From: Streptomyces davaonensis JCM 4913
Lineage (GTDB): Bacteria; Actinomycetota; Actinomycetes; Streptomycetales; Streptomycetaceae
NCBI RefSeq assembly: GCF_000349325.1
Contig: NC_020504.1
Span: 558,001 to 622,000, forward strand
DNA length: 64,000 bases
Direction: 5' to 3'
Part shown: positions 7,923 to 15,705 of the stretch, in pieces
How positions within the stretch are numbered: position 1 is the first letter of the stretch
Layout of the letters: each line of letters opens with the position of its first letter
Notes under the pieces: model-generated
Databases searched by the model: none
What the model was told of the DNA's origin: nothing
The model's input: only the letters and a program-made list of their open reading frames with translations
Made by a program: the position numbers and the translations under genes

Positions 7923-9706
7923 CTCCGTTGGGAAATCGACGAAGCGGGCTCCTGGGGTCGGTTATGCCGCGAGGGTGAGTCGTGCGAGGTGGGGGACGCG
8001 GGTGGTGCCGAGTGGGGTGTCGTTCAGCCAGGCGTCGACGCGGGTGAGGTTGAGGGCGGTGGCGGAGAGGATGTTCGCGAGGTGGGTTTTGCTCTGGCCT
8101 CGGTAGGGGGTGCGTCGCAGGTGGGTGCGGCGGACGGCCTGGGAAATGGTGCCCTCCACCCCGGCTCGCACGTCGTAGCGTTCTTTCCATGCCTCGGTCT
8201 GCTGCTCAGCGCGTCGTTCTTCGAGGATCTGCTGCTGCTCGCGGGGCAGCAGGGTCAGGCTGCGGCCCCATTTGCCGTTGGCTGCCTTGGTGCACCTCGG
8301 TCTCAGCGGGCAAGGATCGCAGTCGGCGAGCGCGAAGTGCACCCGGACGAGCGGGGTCCCGCTGGCCTTGCGCTGCTGGGACCAGCTGACGCTGGAGGCT
8401 CCCTGGGGGCAGGTGACCTTCCGAGCGTCCCAGTCCGTGGTGAAGGCGGCCTGGGTCAGGTGTGGTGCCTGCGGGTCACGTTCGTTGTGGTGGGTATCTG
8501 CGCCGACGGGTCCGACCAGGTCGATGCCGTGGTCCTCACGTGCGGCCAGGATGTGGGCGGCGGTGACGTATCCGGCGTCCACCACATGCTCGCGCGGCCC
8601 AAGCCCGCGTCCGGCCAGGCGCTGGTGGATTGTTGTGGTGACCTCGGTGTCGTTGACGGTGGCGTTGGTGGTCTCCACGTTCGTGATCAGGTGCGGTGTG
8701 GTTGGCTCGCAGGTCTCGCTCAGGTGGACCTTGTATCCGCACCAGCCCGCCCCGCGCTTGATGCCGTAGTGGGCGTCGGTGTCATACGGCGAGGACAGCC
8801 TGTCTCTGGCCGGCGGGAGGTCCTTGCCCTCCCGCCAGCGCACCCCCTGCCCGTCCCGGTGATACTGCTCTGCCCAGGCCCGGCGCAGGACACGGACTGC
8901 GGGGACCTCACCCAGCCAGGCCAGAGCGGTCGGCCCATCAATGGCGTCCAGGAGAGCGAACCCGTCCCGGCCGACCCGCTCGGCCCATTCCCGGCGGACG
9001 TTCTCCCCCTTCGGGAAACGGTAGTTGTCGACCTTGTTCCCATATCGCTCCACCCACGCGGAGCTGATCAACGGCGCCAGCCAGTCCGGGGCTGCCGCGG
9101 CCAGCGCCTCCAGCGCCGCCCGAAGCGTCTCGCCGACGAACTCCATCCGGTTCAGCGTGCGCACCGCGGCCAGCACATGAGTGGAGTCGGTCCGCTGCCG
9201 ACCGCCGGCCCTCAGCAGCGCGGCCTGTGAGAGCCGGGCCAGCATCGCCTCCAGGACCCGCTCTTCCAGCCCGTGCATGATCAGACGGGAGCGGAAATCC
9301 CCCAGGACGGTGAAGTCGAACCCCGGATCATCCAGCTCCAGCCCCAGCAAAAACTTCCAGTCCATTCTGGCCCGCACCTGGTCAGCGGCCTGCCGGTCGG
9401 ACAGACCCTCGGCATACTGCAGCACCGACACCAGAGCCAGAGCTCCCGGCGAGATCGCGGGCCGGCCTCGGTCGGGGAAGGCGGCGGCGAAATCTTCATC
9501 CGTGAACAGCACACCGAGCGCCTCACGAATCCGGATGGCCAAGGTCCCCTTCGGGAACGAGGCCCGCACCACCCGAGCCGTCAGCTCAGGCACCCCGTCA
9601 TCCGACCGCGACTCCAACGACATCCCGCCCCCATCCCGCCAACGACCATAGCCATCAACAAGACGAACGACACGGCCCCGCCCGAATCACGACTTTCCCA
9701 ACGGAG
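7923..9706 (-). mobile_element. IS1182-family insertion sequence
   Basis: A 1784-bp element with one transposase gene. Its ends are perfect 13-bp inverted repeats, CTCCGTTGGGAAA, at 7923-7935 and 9694-9706, and it is bracketed by direct 10-bp repeats TCGTAAACGA. Length and single DDE transposase fit IS1182-type elements, which are recorded as having variable duplications often at palindromic targets. It sits in the right-end hairpin of the surrounding IS605-type element, so it arrived second. The complete gene and matching ends suggest a recent, potentially active copy. Confidence 0.8.
7962..9623 (-). CDS. IS1182-family DDE transposase
   Basis: A 553-residue transposase. Residues 30-130 form the N-terminal helical DNA-binding region (GRPAISPGALALVSVLQYAE, then DWKFLLGLELDDPGFDFTVL). 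The catalytic acidic residues appear in order: Asp146 in GRQRTDSTHVLAA, an Asp near 347 in VVDAGYVTAAHIL, and the Glu of RAGVEGTISQAVRR near the C terminus. A cysteine-rich insert (CDPCPLRPRCTKA) lies between the second and third, as usual in this family. The gene fills almost the whole element, leaving 38 and 83 bp to the inverted repeats. Confidence 0.9.
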   Translation of the reverse strand: MSLESRSDDGVPELTARVVRASFPKGTLAIRIREALGVLFTDEDFAAAFPDRGRPAISPGALALVSVLQYAEGLSDRQAADQVRARMDWKFLLGLELDDPGFDFTVLGDFRSRLIMHGLEERVLEAMLARLSQAALLRAGGRQRTDSTHVLAAVRTLNRMEFVGETLRAALEALAAAAPDWLAPLISSAWVERYGNKVDNYRFPKGENVRREWAERVGRDGFALLDAIDGPTALAWLGEVPAVRVLRRAWAEQYHRDGQGVRWREGKDLPPARDRLSSPYDTDAHYGIKRGAGWCGYKVHLSETCEPTTPHLITNVETTNATVNDTEVTTTIHQRLAGRGLGPREHVVDAGYVTAAHILAAREDHGIDLVGPVGADTHHNERDPQAPHLTQAAFTTDWDARKVTCPQGASSVSWSQQRKASGTPLVRVHFALADCDPCPLRPRCTKAANGKWGRSLTLLPREQQQILEERRAEQQTEAWKERYDVRAGVEGTISQAVRRTHLRRTPYRGQSKTHLANILSATALNLTRVDAWLNDTPLGTTRVPHLARLTLAA

Positions 9707-9716
9707 TCGTAAACGA
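9707..9716. repeat. target-site duplication of the IS1182-like element, right copy
   Basis: Second copy of TCGTAAACGA, directly following the right inverted repeat of the IS1182-like element; identical to 7913-7922. Confidence 0.75.
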
Positions 9717-9729
9717 GGGAGATTCCTGC

Positions 9730-11052
9730 CTACCTTGCGGTGGCGGGCTTGACGCCACGGGGACGCCTGACGACTGCCCTCCCGGCAGCCGGGATGAGCG
9801 CGTGGCCCATCCGGTACAGGTGCAGGATGTTCCGGGCCGCGTTCCAGTCAGCGTTGCCGGACCATCCGCAGTCGGGGTTTTTGCACACGAACGGGGCCTG
9901 GTCCTCCCGGCTGCCCGGTGTGGTGGAACCACAGGCCGAGCAGCGCAGGGAGGTGCCGGGGGCGGGGACCTTGTGCAGGGTGCCGCCGTGGCGGGCGGTC
10001 TTGTACGTCAGCATCGTCACGGTGCGGCCCCATGCCTCCTGGCTGATGGAGCGGTTCAGGCCGGACTTCTGCGCGACGTTCCTGCCGGGTTCCTCGATGG
10101 TGCCCCTGGCGGACTTGACCATGTTCTTGATGTTGAGCTGTTCGACCACGACGGTGCCGTACCGCCTGGCAATGTTGGTGGTGGTCTTGTGCTGCCAGTC
10201 AACGGCGCGGCGCGTGGCTGTTGCGCGGAGCTGCTTGATCTGGTCGTAGGTGTGCCGCAGGCGGCGGGAGGTATTCTCCCCGCGCCCCCGGTGCTGCTTG
10301 CGCTGGGCGGCGCGTTGTTCCAGGCCAAGCAGTTTGGCCTTCTCCTGCGGGTTCAGCCACTTGTCCCGGTCGGCCCTCCCGTCGGGGAGGCGGGGCGGGC
10401 GTCCGTGGTCCTGGTGGTCTCCGTCGGAGAGGGCGAGGGGCAGGCTCACCCCGGCATCAATGCCGACCTCGGTTCCTTGGTGAGGCTCGGGCCTGGCTTC
10501 GAGGGTCTGGACGCGGAAGGCGATGTGCCAGCCGAGTGCGTCCTTGGCCAGTCGCGCCCCGGTGATCCGGTCTTCCTTGTCGGCATGCTTGCCCACGGGG
10601 AGGTCCTTGGTCCAGCGGAACCGGACCCGTCCGATCTTGGGGATGTTGGCCATTCCCCAGCGGCGGTGCACGCGGGTGATGTTCAGGTCCCGGCCCTGCG
10701 GGATGTCCACGGACATCACCGTGCGGATGCGGGCCTTGAAGTTCGGCGCGTCGGCGCGGCCGTCCCAGCAGTTCTTCCATGCCTGGAAGTACGTCTTCAG
10801 TACCGCTTGCGCGGCCTGGGCGGGGAGGACGGCGAGCCAGTCGATCTCACCTCGGGCCTGGCGGATCGCCGTGTCCGCTGTGGCCAGGGAACGCTTGTCC
10901 TTGGGCTGCATCGTCCACCAGTCGTGCAGCAGGTTCCACAGGGTGCGGGCCGCGTGCGCCTGCTCGTCCATGAGCCGGATCTGCGCAGGGGTCAGCGTGA
11001 GTCGGGCACGATGCCCGAACTTTCGCTTCTCTCCTGCACGTTCCGTGGTCAC
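9730..11052 (-). CDS. tnpB: TnpB, RNA-guided nuclease of IS605-type element
   Basis: A 440-residue TnpB. The RuvC-like active site is complete: Asp199 (VGIDAGVSL), Glu304 (VVVEQLNIKNM) and Asp402 (NADWNAARNIL). The zinc finger is formed by Cys371/Cys374 (CSACGSTTPG) and Cys390/Cys395 between the second and third acidic motifs. TnpB proteins are programmable nucleases directed by an RNA made from the tnpB 3' end and the element's right end; they cut donor sites and keep the element in place. The GTG at 11052 was chosen because its N terminus fits the family; the frame extends to 11112 without support. Only 8 bases separate the stop from the truncated right-end hairpin, so the guide RNA scaffold is broken here. 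Confidence 0.92.
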   Translation of the reverse strand: MTTERAGEKRKFGHRARLTLTPAQIRLMDEQAHAARTLWNLLHDWWTMQPKDKRSLATADTAIRQARGEIDWLAVLPAQAAQAVLKTYFQAWKNCWDGRADAPNFKARIRTVMSVDIPQGRDLNITRVHRRWGMANIPKIGRVRFRWTKDLPVGKHADKEDRITGARLAKDALGWHIAFRVQTLEARPEPHQGTEVGIDAGVSLPLALSDGDHQDHGRPPRLPDGRADRDKWLNPQEKAKLLGLEQRAAQRKQHRGRGENTSRRLRHTYDQIKQLRATATRRAVDWQHKTTTNIARRYGTVVVEQLNIKNMVKSARGTIEEPGRNVAQKSGLNRSISQEAWGRTVTMLTYKTARHGGTLHKVPAPGTSLRCSACGSTTPGSREDQAPFVCKNPDCGWSGNADWNAARNILHLYRMGHALIPAAGRAVVRRPRGVKPATAR

Positions 11053-11074
11053 TCGATCACGATACCATTGGCTT

Positions 11075-11503
11075 ATGTCACCACGGTGGAATCCGAATCC
11101 CGATGTACGCACTGGTCGTCACGTCGTCTACAACCTGCATGTCCACTTGGTGTTTGTCACCAAGTACCGACGCAAGGCCATGACGGACGCCATGCTGACC
11201 AGGTGCGAGGAGATCATGCGGGATGTCTGCCAGGACTTCGAGGCCGAGCTGAAGCAGTTCAACGGCGAAGAGGACCACGTGCACCTCCTGGTGCACTATC
11301 CGCCGAAGGTCCAGCTCTCCAGGCTGGTCAACTCCCTCAAGGGCGTCTCCTCCCGCTACCTGCGCAAGGAGTACGACGCGCACGTCCGCCGGTACCTGTG
11401 GGGCGGACATTTCTGGTCCGGCTCGTACTTCGCCGGAAGCTGCGGCGGGGCACCGCTGACCGTCGTACGCCACTACATCGAGAACCAGCAGCGCCCCGTG
11501 TGA
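11075..11503 (+). CDS. tnpA: TnpA, Y1 HUH transposase of IS200/IS605 family
   Basis: A 142-residue single-strand transposase of normal length. The metal-binding HUH motif is His68-Val-His70 in EEDHVHLLV, and the nucleophile is Tyr134 in VVRHYIENQ. It recognises subterminal hairpins and excises and inserts single-stranded DNA without target duplication. The ATG at 11075 is divergent from tnpB with 22 bp between the starts, the usual IS605 arrangement. All catalytic residues are present; with the right-end hairpin split, the enzyme could no longer mobilise this copy normally but could act on others. Confidence 0.92.
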   Translation: MSPRWNPNPDVRTGRHVVYNLHVHLVFVTKYRRKAMTDAMLTRCEEIMRDVCQDFEAELKQFNGEEDHVHLLVHYPPKVQLSRLVNSLKGVSSRYLRKEYDAHVRRYLWGGHFWSGSYFAGSCGGAPLTVVRHYIENQQRPV

Positions 11504-11573
11504 CCTGGCTGAGGCCAACAGCGCAGATCCGTGCCCAAAGCCCAGGTCAGAGCAGTATCGAGATGCACCTCAC

Positions 11574-11593
11574 CTCCCCCGTGACCGGGGGAG
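11574..11593. repeat. left-end hairpin of IS605-type element
   Basis: CTCCCCCG-TGAC-CGGGGGAG: 8-bp perfect stem with a 4-base loop, 16 to 17 bases from the inferred element border. It is the expected TnpA recognition structure and mirrors the split right-end hairpin in stem and loop length. Confidence 0.75.
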
Positions 11594-11610
11594 CACTGCG
11601 CAAGATCAAA

Positions 11611-11757
11611 GGTAGACGGAGTGCCAGGTGAAGTGCTCCAGCAGTACGCCGGCGATGAGCGGTCCGGCGGCGAGTCCCAGCCCCGAGCAGGCCGCCCAGG
11701 CGCTGATCGCCGTCGTACGTTCGTGCGGATCGGTGAACGTGGTGCTCACGATGTGGA
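11611..11757 (-). pseudogene. internal 5' part of the interrupted MFS exporter gene
   Basis: The minus strand encodes IVSTTFTDPHERTTAISAW and GLGLAAGPLIAGVLLEHF, the helix 4-6 region of EmrB/QacA exporters, ending in HSVYL at the insertion border. The first hundred or so codons of the exporter are missing: upstream the sequence passes, within the shared stretch GTCCAC, into the 3' end of a regulator gene. A deletion has thus removed the exporter's start and the regulator's end. Together with 6863-7896 this is one dead gene. Confidence 0.8.
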
Positions 11758-12372
11758 CAACTCGCCCACGAGCTCAGCCGTGCGCGTGTCGTCGGGGTGC
11801 CGGGCGGCATCCATGCGCAGCGTCCCGACGAACACGGACGCGACGTGTTCCCAGCTGTCCGCGAAGAGCGACCGGGCGGCCTCGTCGAGCATGATCCACC
11901 GTACGGTGTTCCGCTCCCTCGTGGGCATCGCGTCGAAGTCGGCGAGCAGGAGCCGGGCCATGCGGTTGGCCGTCAGGATGTCGGTGCGGCGGCCCAGCAC
12001 GAATGCCGGTGTGTCGCCGAGGCGGGCGATCAGGGCGTGGATTCCGGGGCGTACCTTCTGCACAGCCCTTCAGGTGCGACGGCGGGTGGAGGCCGCCGGT
12101 CGGCGTGCGACCGCGTGCAGGTAGACGCGCTCCGCGTCATCCAGCTCCAAGGCGTTCGCCAGCGCGTCGAGCACCGACTCCGACGGGGTGATCGGCCGGC
12201 CCTGCTCCAGCCGCGTGTAGTAGTCCACGCTGACGCCCGCCAGTGCCGCCAGCTCCTCCCGGCGCAGTCCGGGCACCCGGCGCGTGGACGCGTCGTGGAT
12301 GCCGAGCCGTTCGGGGTCGACCGCCGCGCGCCTGGCGCGCAGGAAGTCGCTGAGCCCTTCGTTCCGCTCCAT
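11746..12372 (-). pseudogene. MmyB-type XRE regulator with in-frame TGA and deleted C terminus
   Basis: The upstream part (12070-12372) encodes an XRE helix-turn-helix: RREELAALAGVSVDYYTRLE followed by LDALANALELDDAERVYL. The downstream part encodes the MmyB-like ligand domain (GIHALIARLGDTPAFVLGRR, RNTVRWIMLDEAARSLFADS). Both lie in the same frame, separated only by a TGA at 12070-12072 (RRRT-stop-RAVQKVRPG), as could arise from CGA to TGA. The domain then stops at GELSTS, where intact relatives continue for some 60-80 residues; the sequence passes into the MFS gene there. Such regulators usually stand divergent to an SDR gene, as here, and repress it. Confidence 0.8.
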
Positions 12373-12569
12373 GTCCCCATGGTCGCGCTCATCGCCGGAC
12401 GCTCAAAGGTCCTGGGTGGCCCTGCGCGTCCCAGGATCGACATGGCCTGCTCCGCGGCCCGCAACGGGGTCTGCGGGAGGTTGGCTGAGGTCGAGACGAG
12501 ACGCCACCCGGCTGTCTCGGCGAAACCGTCCGTGCATCGTCCGCACGGCTCAGCCCAGGAGTATTCGCC

Positions 12570-13397
12570 ATGCCCTCCACCTGGCTCATCACCGGTGCGA
12601 CCTCCGGCTTCGGCCGCCTCGTCACCGAACGCGCTCTCGCCACCGACGCCCATATCATCGCCGTCGGCCGGCGCCGGGACCGGCTCGTCGAGCTGGTACG
12701 GCAGGCCCCGACGGGGCAGCTCACCACGGTGGAACTGGACCTGACGGCCCCGGACGCGGAGGCCGTCCTCGCAGATGTCGTACGGGCGGCGGGCGGTCTG
12801 GACGTGCTGATCAACAACGCGGGATACGGCCTGTTCGGGTCCGTCGAGCAGATCGGTGCCGACGAGGCACGCGCCGTCTTCGACACCAATGTGCTCGCCA
12901 ACCTCACCGTCCTGCGCGCCGCGCTCCCCGCGCTGCGCGCCTCCCAGGGTCGCGTGGTGCAGACCTCCTCGTTGATCGGCCAGTTCGCGTGGCCGTCCTC
13001 CGGCCTGTACGCCGCGTCCAAGGGCGCCGTGGAACTCATCAGCGAGGCCCTGTCCCACGAACTGGCGCCCACCGGCGTCAAGGTCACCATCCTCGAACCC
13101 GGCACCTTCGCCACCGAGTTCGCCGCCAACCTCAAGGTGATCCTCCCGAGCGACGCCTACGCGTCCACCGTGGGCAAGTTCCTCCATGACTTCTCCCAGC
13201 TGCCGCCCGAGGCTTTCGGCGACCCCAACACGGTGGCCGACGCGATCATGACGGTCACGGCCCTGCCGAATCCCCCACTGCGCCTGGCTGTCGGCGCCGA
13301 CGCGGTCGAGCACATCCGCGCCTCGCTCCGGTCACGGCTGGCGGAGTTGGACCGCTGGGAGTCACTGTCGCTCGCACCCGCGCAGCAGACGGTCTGA
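12570..13397 (+). CDS. SDR-family oxidoreductase
   Basis: A 275-residue classical short-chain dehydrogenase/reductase. Visible motifs are the nucleotide-binding TGATSGFG (residues 8-15), the NNAGYG motif, a catalytic Ser in VVQTSSLIGQF and the YAASK active site. The basic residues after the first strand (GRRRDR) favour NADP. It is divergent from the broken MmyB-type regulator with 197 bp between them, the arrangement in which the regulator normally represses the SDR; loss of the regulator may leave this gene constitutively expressed. A strong hairpin follows the stop. Substrate unknown. Confidence 0.88.
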   Translation: MPSTWLITGATSGFGRLVTERALATDAHIIAVGRRRDRLVELVRQAPTGQLTTVELDLTAPDAEAVLADVVRAAGGLDVLINNAGYGLFGSVEQIGADEARAVFDTNVLANLTVLRAALPALRASQGRVVQTSSLIGQFAWPSSGLYAASKGAVELISEALSHELAPTGVKVTILEPGTFATEFAANLKVILPSDAYASTVGKFLHDFSQLPPEAFGDPNTVADAIMTVTALPNPPLRLAVGADAVEHIRASLRSRLAELDRWESLSLAPAQQTV

Positions 13398-13402
13398 TGC
13401 AT

Positions 13403-13440
13403 GGGCGTGGAACGTCCGCGGTCCCGTGCGTTCCACGCCC
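13403..13440 (+). terminator. hairpin terminator after SDR gene
   Basis: A perfect 12-bp stem, GGGCGTGGAACG and CGTTCCACGCCC, with a 14-base loop begins 5 bases after the SDR stop. No T-run follows, as is common for Streptomyces terminators. Confidence 0.65.
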
Positions 13441-13545
13441 GTCTGCCCGGTCCGCCGCACCGCCCCGGTAGCCTCGTAGGCCGAAAGCGGGTCGGGCGGT
13501 GTCACCCCGGCCCAACTCGTCCAGCTCACGAGATCAGGGAGCCGT

Positions 13546-15042
13546 GTGCCGCCGTTCGTCTACCGGATCACCAAGTACGACCCCGCGGATCGCGACGAGC
13601 ACGGCCACTACATCGGTGCCGAGGAGTCGACGAGCGACCACGGGCCGGTGGAGTCGGCCTACTTGCAGGCTGTCGCGGCCTTCGCGGCGGCTGCGGGCAT
13701 CGACCGCCTCGCCGTTCGCGAGCCGCAGATCACCGGCATCCCCCACTTCGGTCTGGAGCCCGCCTTGGAGGGCCACGGCCTGGACGGCCTCTTCCCGCCC
13801 GATCTCAGCGGATTCCACGACGGCGCGGAGATTCCCCTCTCCACCGCTCTGGAGCTGGTGCGGGCCATGCTCCGCGACCACGGTGTGTGGTGCCGTCTGG
13901 AAGTCGAGGACCGGTTCGCCGTGCACGTCGGGTGGGACCAGTACGTCTACGTCAGGAGCGACGAGCCCTGCGAGAGCGCCCTTGCACGCACCCGTGCACT
14001 CGGGCTCTTCCCGGAACGGCTGGAAGCATCGCCCTACGAACCGGACTTGGATGAGCCCGGCGTACAGCGACCCGCCGACGAGGACTTCTGGGCCCGCTTG
14101 CACTGGTCCGTCGTGACGGGCGAGGCAGCCATCTTGGAGGAGGGGTACGTCGACAACGGCTCCCGCTGGCACCGCCTCACGGAGCGCACCCTCGACGCGG
14201 TACGCGCCGGGCTCACCCCGCGAGCCATGTTGACGGTCTGGCCGGATCTGTCCGCCGACGTGGAGGCCGTTCTCGCCGCGCTCCCTGACGAAGGCTTGGT
14301 CGAACTCGTCTGGGAGGACGGGGACGGGGTGATCACCAGCACGATCGCCGACGAAACCGAGTACGCCGCACTGGCCGCCCAGGTGGCGGGCGCTCGGGCC
14401 GCTGCCGCCCTGCCCCTGGATGTCGACTCACGTCACCCTCTGTTCACCGCTGTGCTGCCCGACGGTGACGGCGTCCTACGGGCCCGGTGGAGGACCGAGC
14501 AGACGCCCGGCGACCGGCGTTGGGCCTTTCTCAAAACCCTCCGGCGAGGGCAGATCGTCACCGGCACGGTCGAGGAGATCGCCCACTTCGGCGTCACGTT
14601 CGTGGACATCGGCGGTTTCTCGGCGATGATCAACATTCCGGAGCTGTCCTGGAGGCACATCAACCACCCTTCCGACGTCGTGACCGTCGGACAGGAGATC
14701 TCGGCCGAGATCCTCGACGTCGACATGATGAGAGAGCGTGTGCCGCTGTCGTTGAAGGCACTGCACCCGGATCCGATGCAGCAGTTCACCGAGCGGATCG
14801 GCCACGTCGTGACCGGCGTCGTGACCAAACTCGCCCCGATCGGCGCCTTCGTTCGTATCGAAGACCGAACCGACGGCTTCGAAGGGCTCGTCCGCAACGC
14901 CGAGTTGTCCGAGGAGGCCGTTGCCGACCCCGAGGACGTGGTCCAGGTCGGCGACCCCCTCGTCGTGAAGATTCTCGACGTCGATCCCACCCGACGACGC
15001 ATCACACTCTCCCACCGGCAGGCTCTCGCACACGGCCGGTGA
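13546..15042 (+). CDS. S1-domain RNA-binding protein
   Basis: A 498-residue cytoplasmic protein. The N-terminal 300 residues are not a recognised domain and begin with VYRITKYDPADRDEHGHYIG, a segment seen in actinobacterial proteins of this type. Two S1 RNA-binding domains fill the C terminus: about 327-400 (RRGQIVTGTVEEIAHFGVTF) and 413-490 (IGHVVTGVVTKLAPIGAFVR), each ending in a typical EILDVD or KILDVD strand. The role may be in translation or RNA metabolism, but no target is evident. The GTG start has AGGGAG 5-10 bases upstream. It converges on the GNAT gene with 18 bp between. Confidence 0.8.
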   Translation: MPPFVYRITKYDPADRDEHGHYIGAEESTSDHGPVESAYLQAVAAFAAAAGIDRLAVREPQITGIPHFGLEPALEGHGLDGLFPPDLSGFHDGAEIPLSTALELVRAMLRDHGVWCRLEVEDRFAVHVGWDQYVYVRSDEPCESALARTRALGLFPERLEASPYEPDLDEPGVQRPADEDFWARLHWSVVTGEAAILEEGYVDNGSRWHRLTERTLDAVRAGLTPRAMLTVWPDLSADVEAVLAALPDEGLVELVWEDGDGVITSTIADETEYAALAAQVAGARAAAALPLDVDSRHPLFTAVLPDGDGVLRARWRTEQTPGDRRWAFLKTLRRGQIVTGTVEEIAHFGVTFVDIGGFSAMINIPELSWRHINHPSDVVTVGQEISAEILDVDMMRERVPLSLKALHPDPMQQFTERIGHVVTGVVTKLAPIGAFVRIEDRTDGFEGLVRNAELSEEAVADPEDVVQVGDPLVVKILDVDPTRRRITLSHRQALAHGR

Positions 15043-15060
15043 GGGGCGGCGGACACGCCA

Positions 15061-15609
15061 CTATGCGCCGGGGTCGCGGAGGCCGACTGCGTCGTGGCGC
15101 CAGAACGGCTCTGCGTAGACCAGTGTCCCTGTCATCCATGGCTCGTACTCCGGGAGTCTCAGGGCCTGGAAGGCGCCGTCCGGAATGCGCAGGGATGGCT
15201 TTCGGAAGCCCTGGGCGTCGCCGGGCGCGAAGCCGAAGCGGGAGTAGTAGCGCGGATCGCCTTCCAGGAAGACCAGGGGGACGGCCCGCTCAGCGAGGCT
15301 CTTCAGCCCGTGTCGGACCAGGGCCGAGCCGATACCGCGCTGGTGACGCTCGGGTATGACGGCCAACGGGCTGAGCACATGCACCTCGACCAGTCGCCGA
15401 GGGGCATCGAGCAGACTGCGGGTGAACATGACGTGCCCGACGATCTGTCCGTCGAGCTCAGCGACCAGTGAGAGACCGTCCGCGGGCGTGATCGTGCCCC
15501 GCAGGGCATCGACCAGGTCGGCCACGACAAGGCCGTGGTCACCGAACGCGCGCAGGTGGATGTCCCGCACAGACTCTCTGTCGCCCGGAAGTTCTTCGCG
15601 AAGTTCCAT
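15061..15609 (-). CDS. GNAT-family N-acetyltransferase
   Basis: A 182-residue acetyl-CoA-dependent acyltransferase of the YhbS-like type. The acetyl-CoA loop is HQRGIGSALVRHGL, preceded by the strand VEVHVLSPLAVIPE; the C-terminal strand-helix is VPLVFLEGDPRYYSRFGF, the family signature. The ATG at 15609 (MELREELPGD) was chosen over the open frame to 15645. Substrate cannot be predicted. Confidence 0.85.
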   Translation of the reverse strand: MELREELPGDRESVRDIHLRAFGDHGLVVADLVDALRGTITPADGLSLVAELDGQIVGHVMFTRSLLDAPRRLVEVHVLSPLAVIPERHQRGIGSALVRHGLKSLAERAVPLVFLEGDPRYYSRFGFAPGDAQGFRKPSLRIPDGAFQALRLPEYEPWMTGTLVYAEPFWRHDAVGLRDPGA

Positions 15610-15705
15610 GACCGGAGAGTAGGGATCTGTCCCAGTCACCCGCACACGGTTTTGCAGCCCAGGGACGCGCGGTGAGCGACACTACGGATCGCGACCAGCG
15701 TCCCT

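Larger units (their letters stand above)
7908..9721. repeat. right-end hairpin of the IS605 element, split in two
   Basis: Left piece 7908-7922 reads CTCCCTCGTAAACGA and right piece 9707-9721 reads TCGTAAACGAGGGAG. Removing the nested element plus one copy of the 10-bp duplication restores an 8-bp stem (CTCCCTCG/CGAGGGAG) with a 4-base TAAA loop, the same geometry as the intact left-end hairpin. TnpA would need this hairpin to cut the right end. Confidence 0.8.
7897..11610 (-). mobile_element. IS200/IS605-family element carrying tnpA and tnpB, itself interrupted
   Basis: The element has tnpB on the minus strand, tnpA divergent on the plus strand, and a subterminal hairpin at each end: CTCCCCCG-TGAC-CGGGGGAG at 11574-11593 (left end) and CTCCCTCG-TAAA-CGAGGGAG at the right end. 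The right hairpin is split by an IS1182-like element. Borders were placed by restoring the MFS frame (HSVYL-TNLLIGG); one T is shared by both ends, so each border is uncertain by one base. Without the nested element the length is about 1.92 kb, normal for IS605-type elements. No target duplication is seen, as expected for Y1 transposition. Confidence 0.8.

Noticed and set aside
7897..11610. A composite transposon carrying cargo genes
   Set aside because: There is only one copy of each element, no cargo gene between them, and the hairpin and MFS frames show simple nesting.
12030..13313. 427-codon minus-strand frame across the SDR gene
   Set aside because: It is antisense to a clear SDR and its C-terminal part is an out-of-frame reading of the regulator pseudogene.
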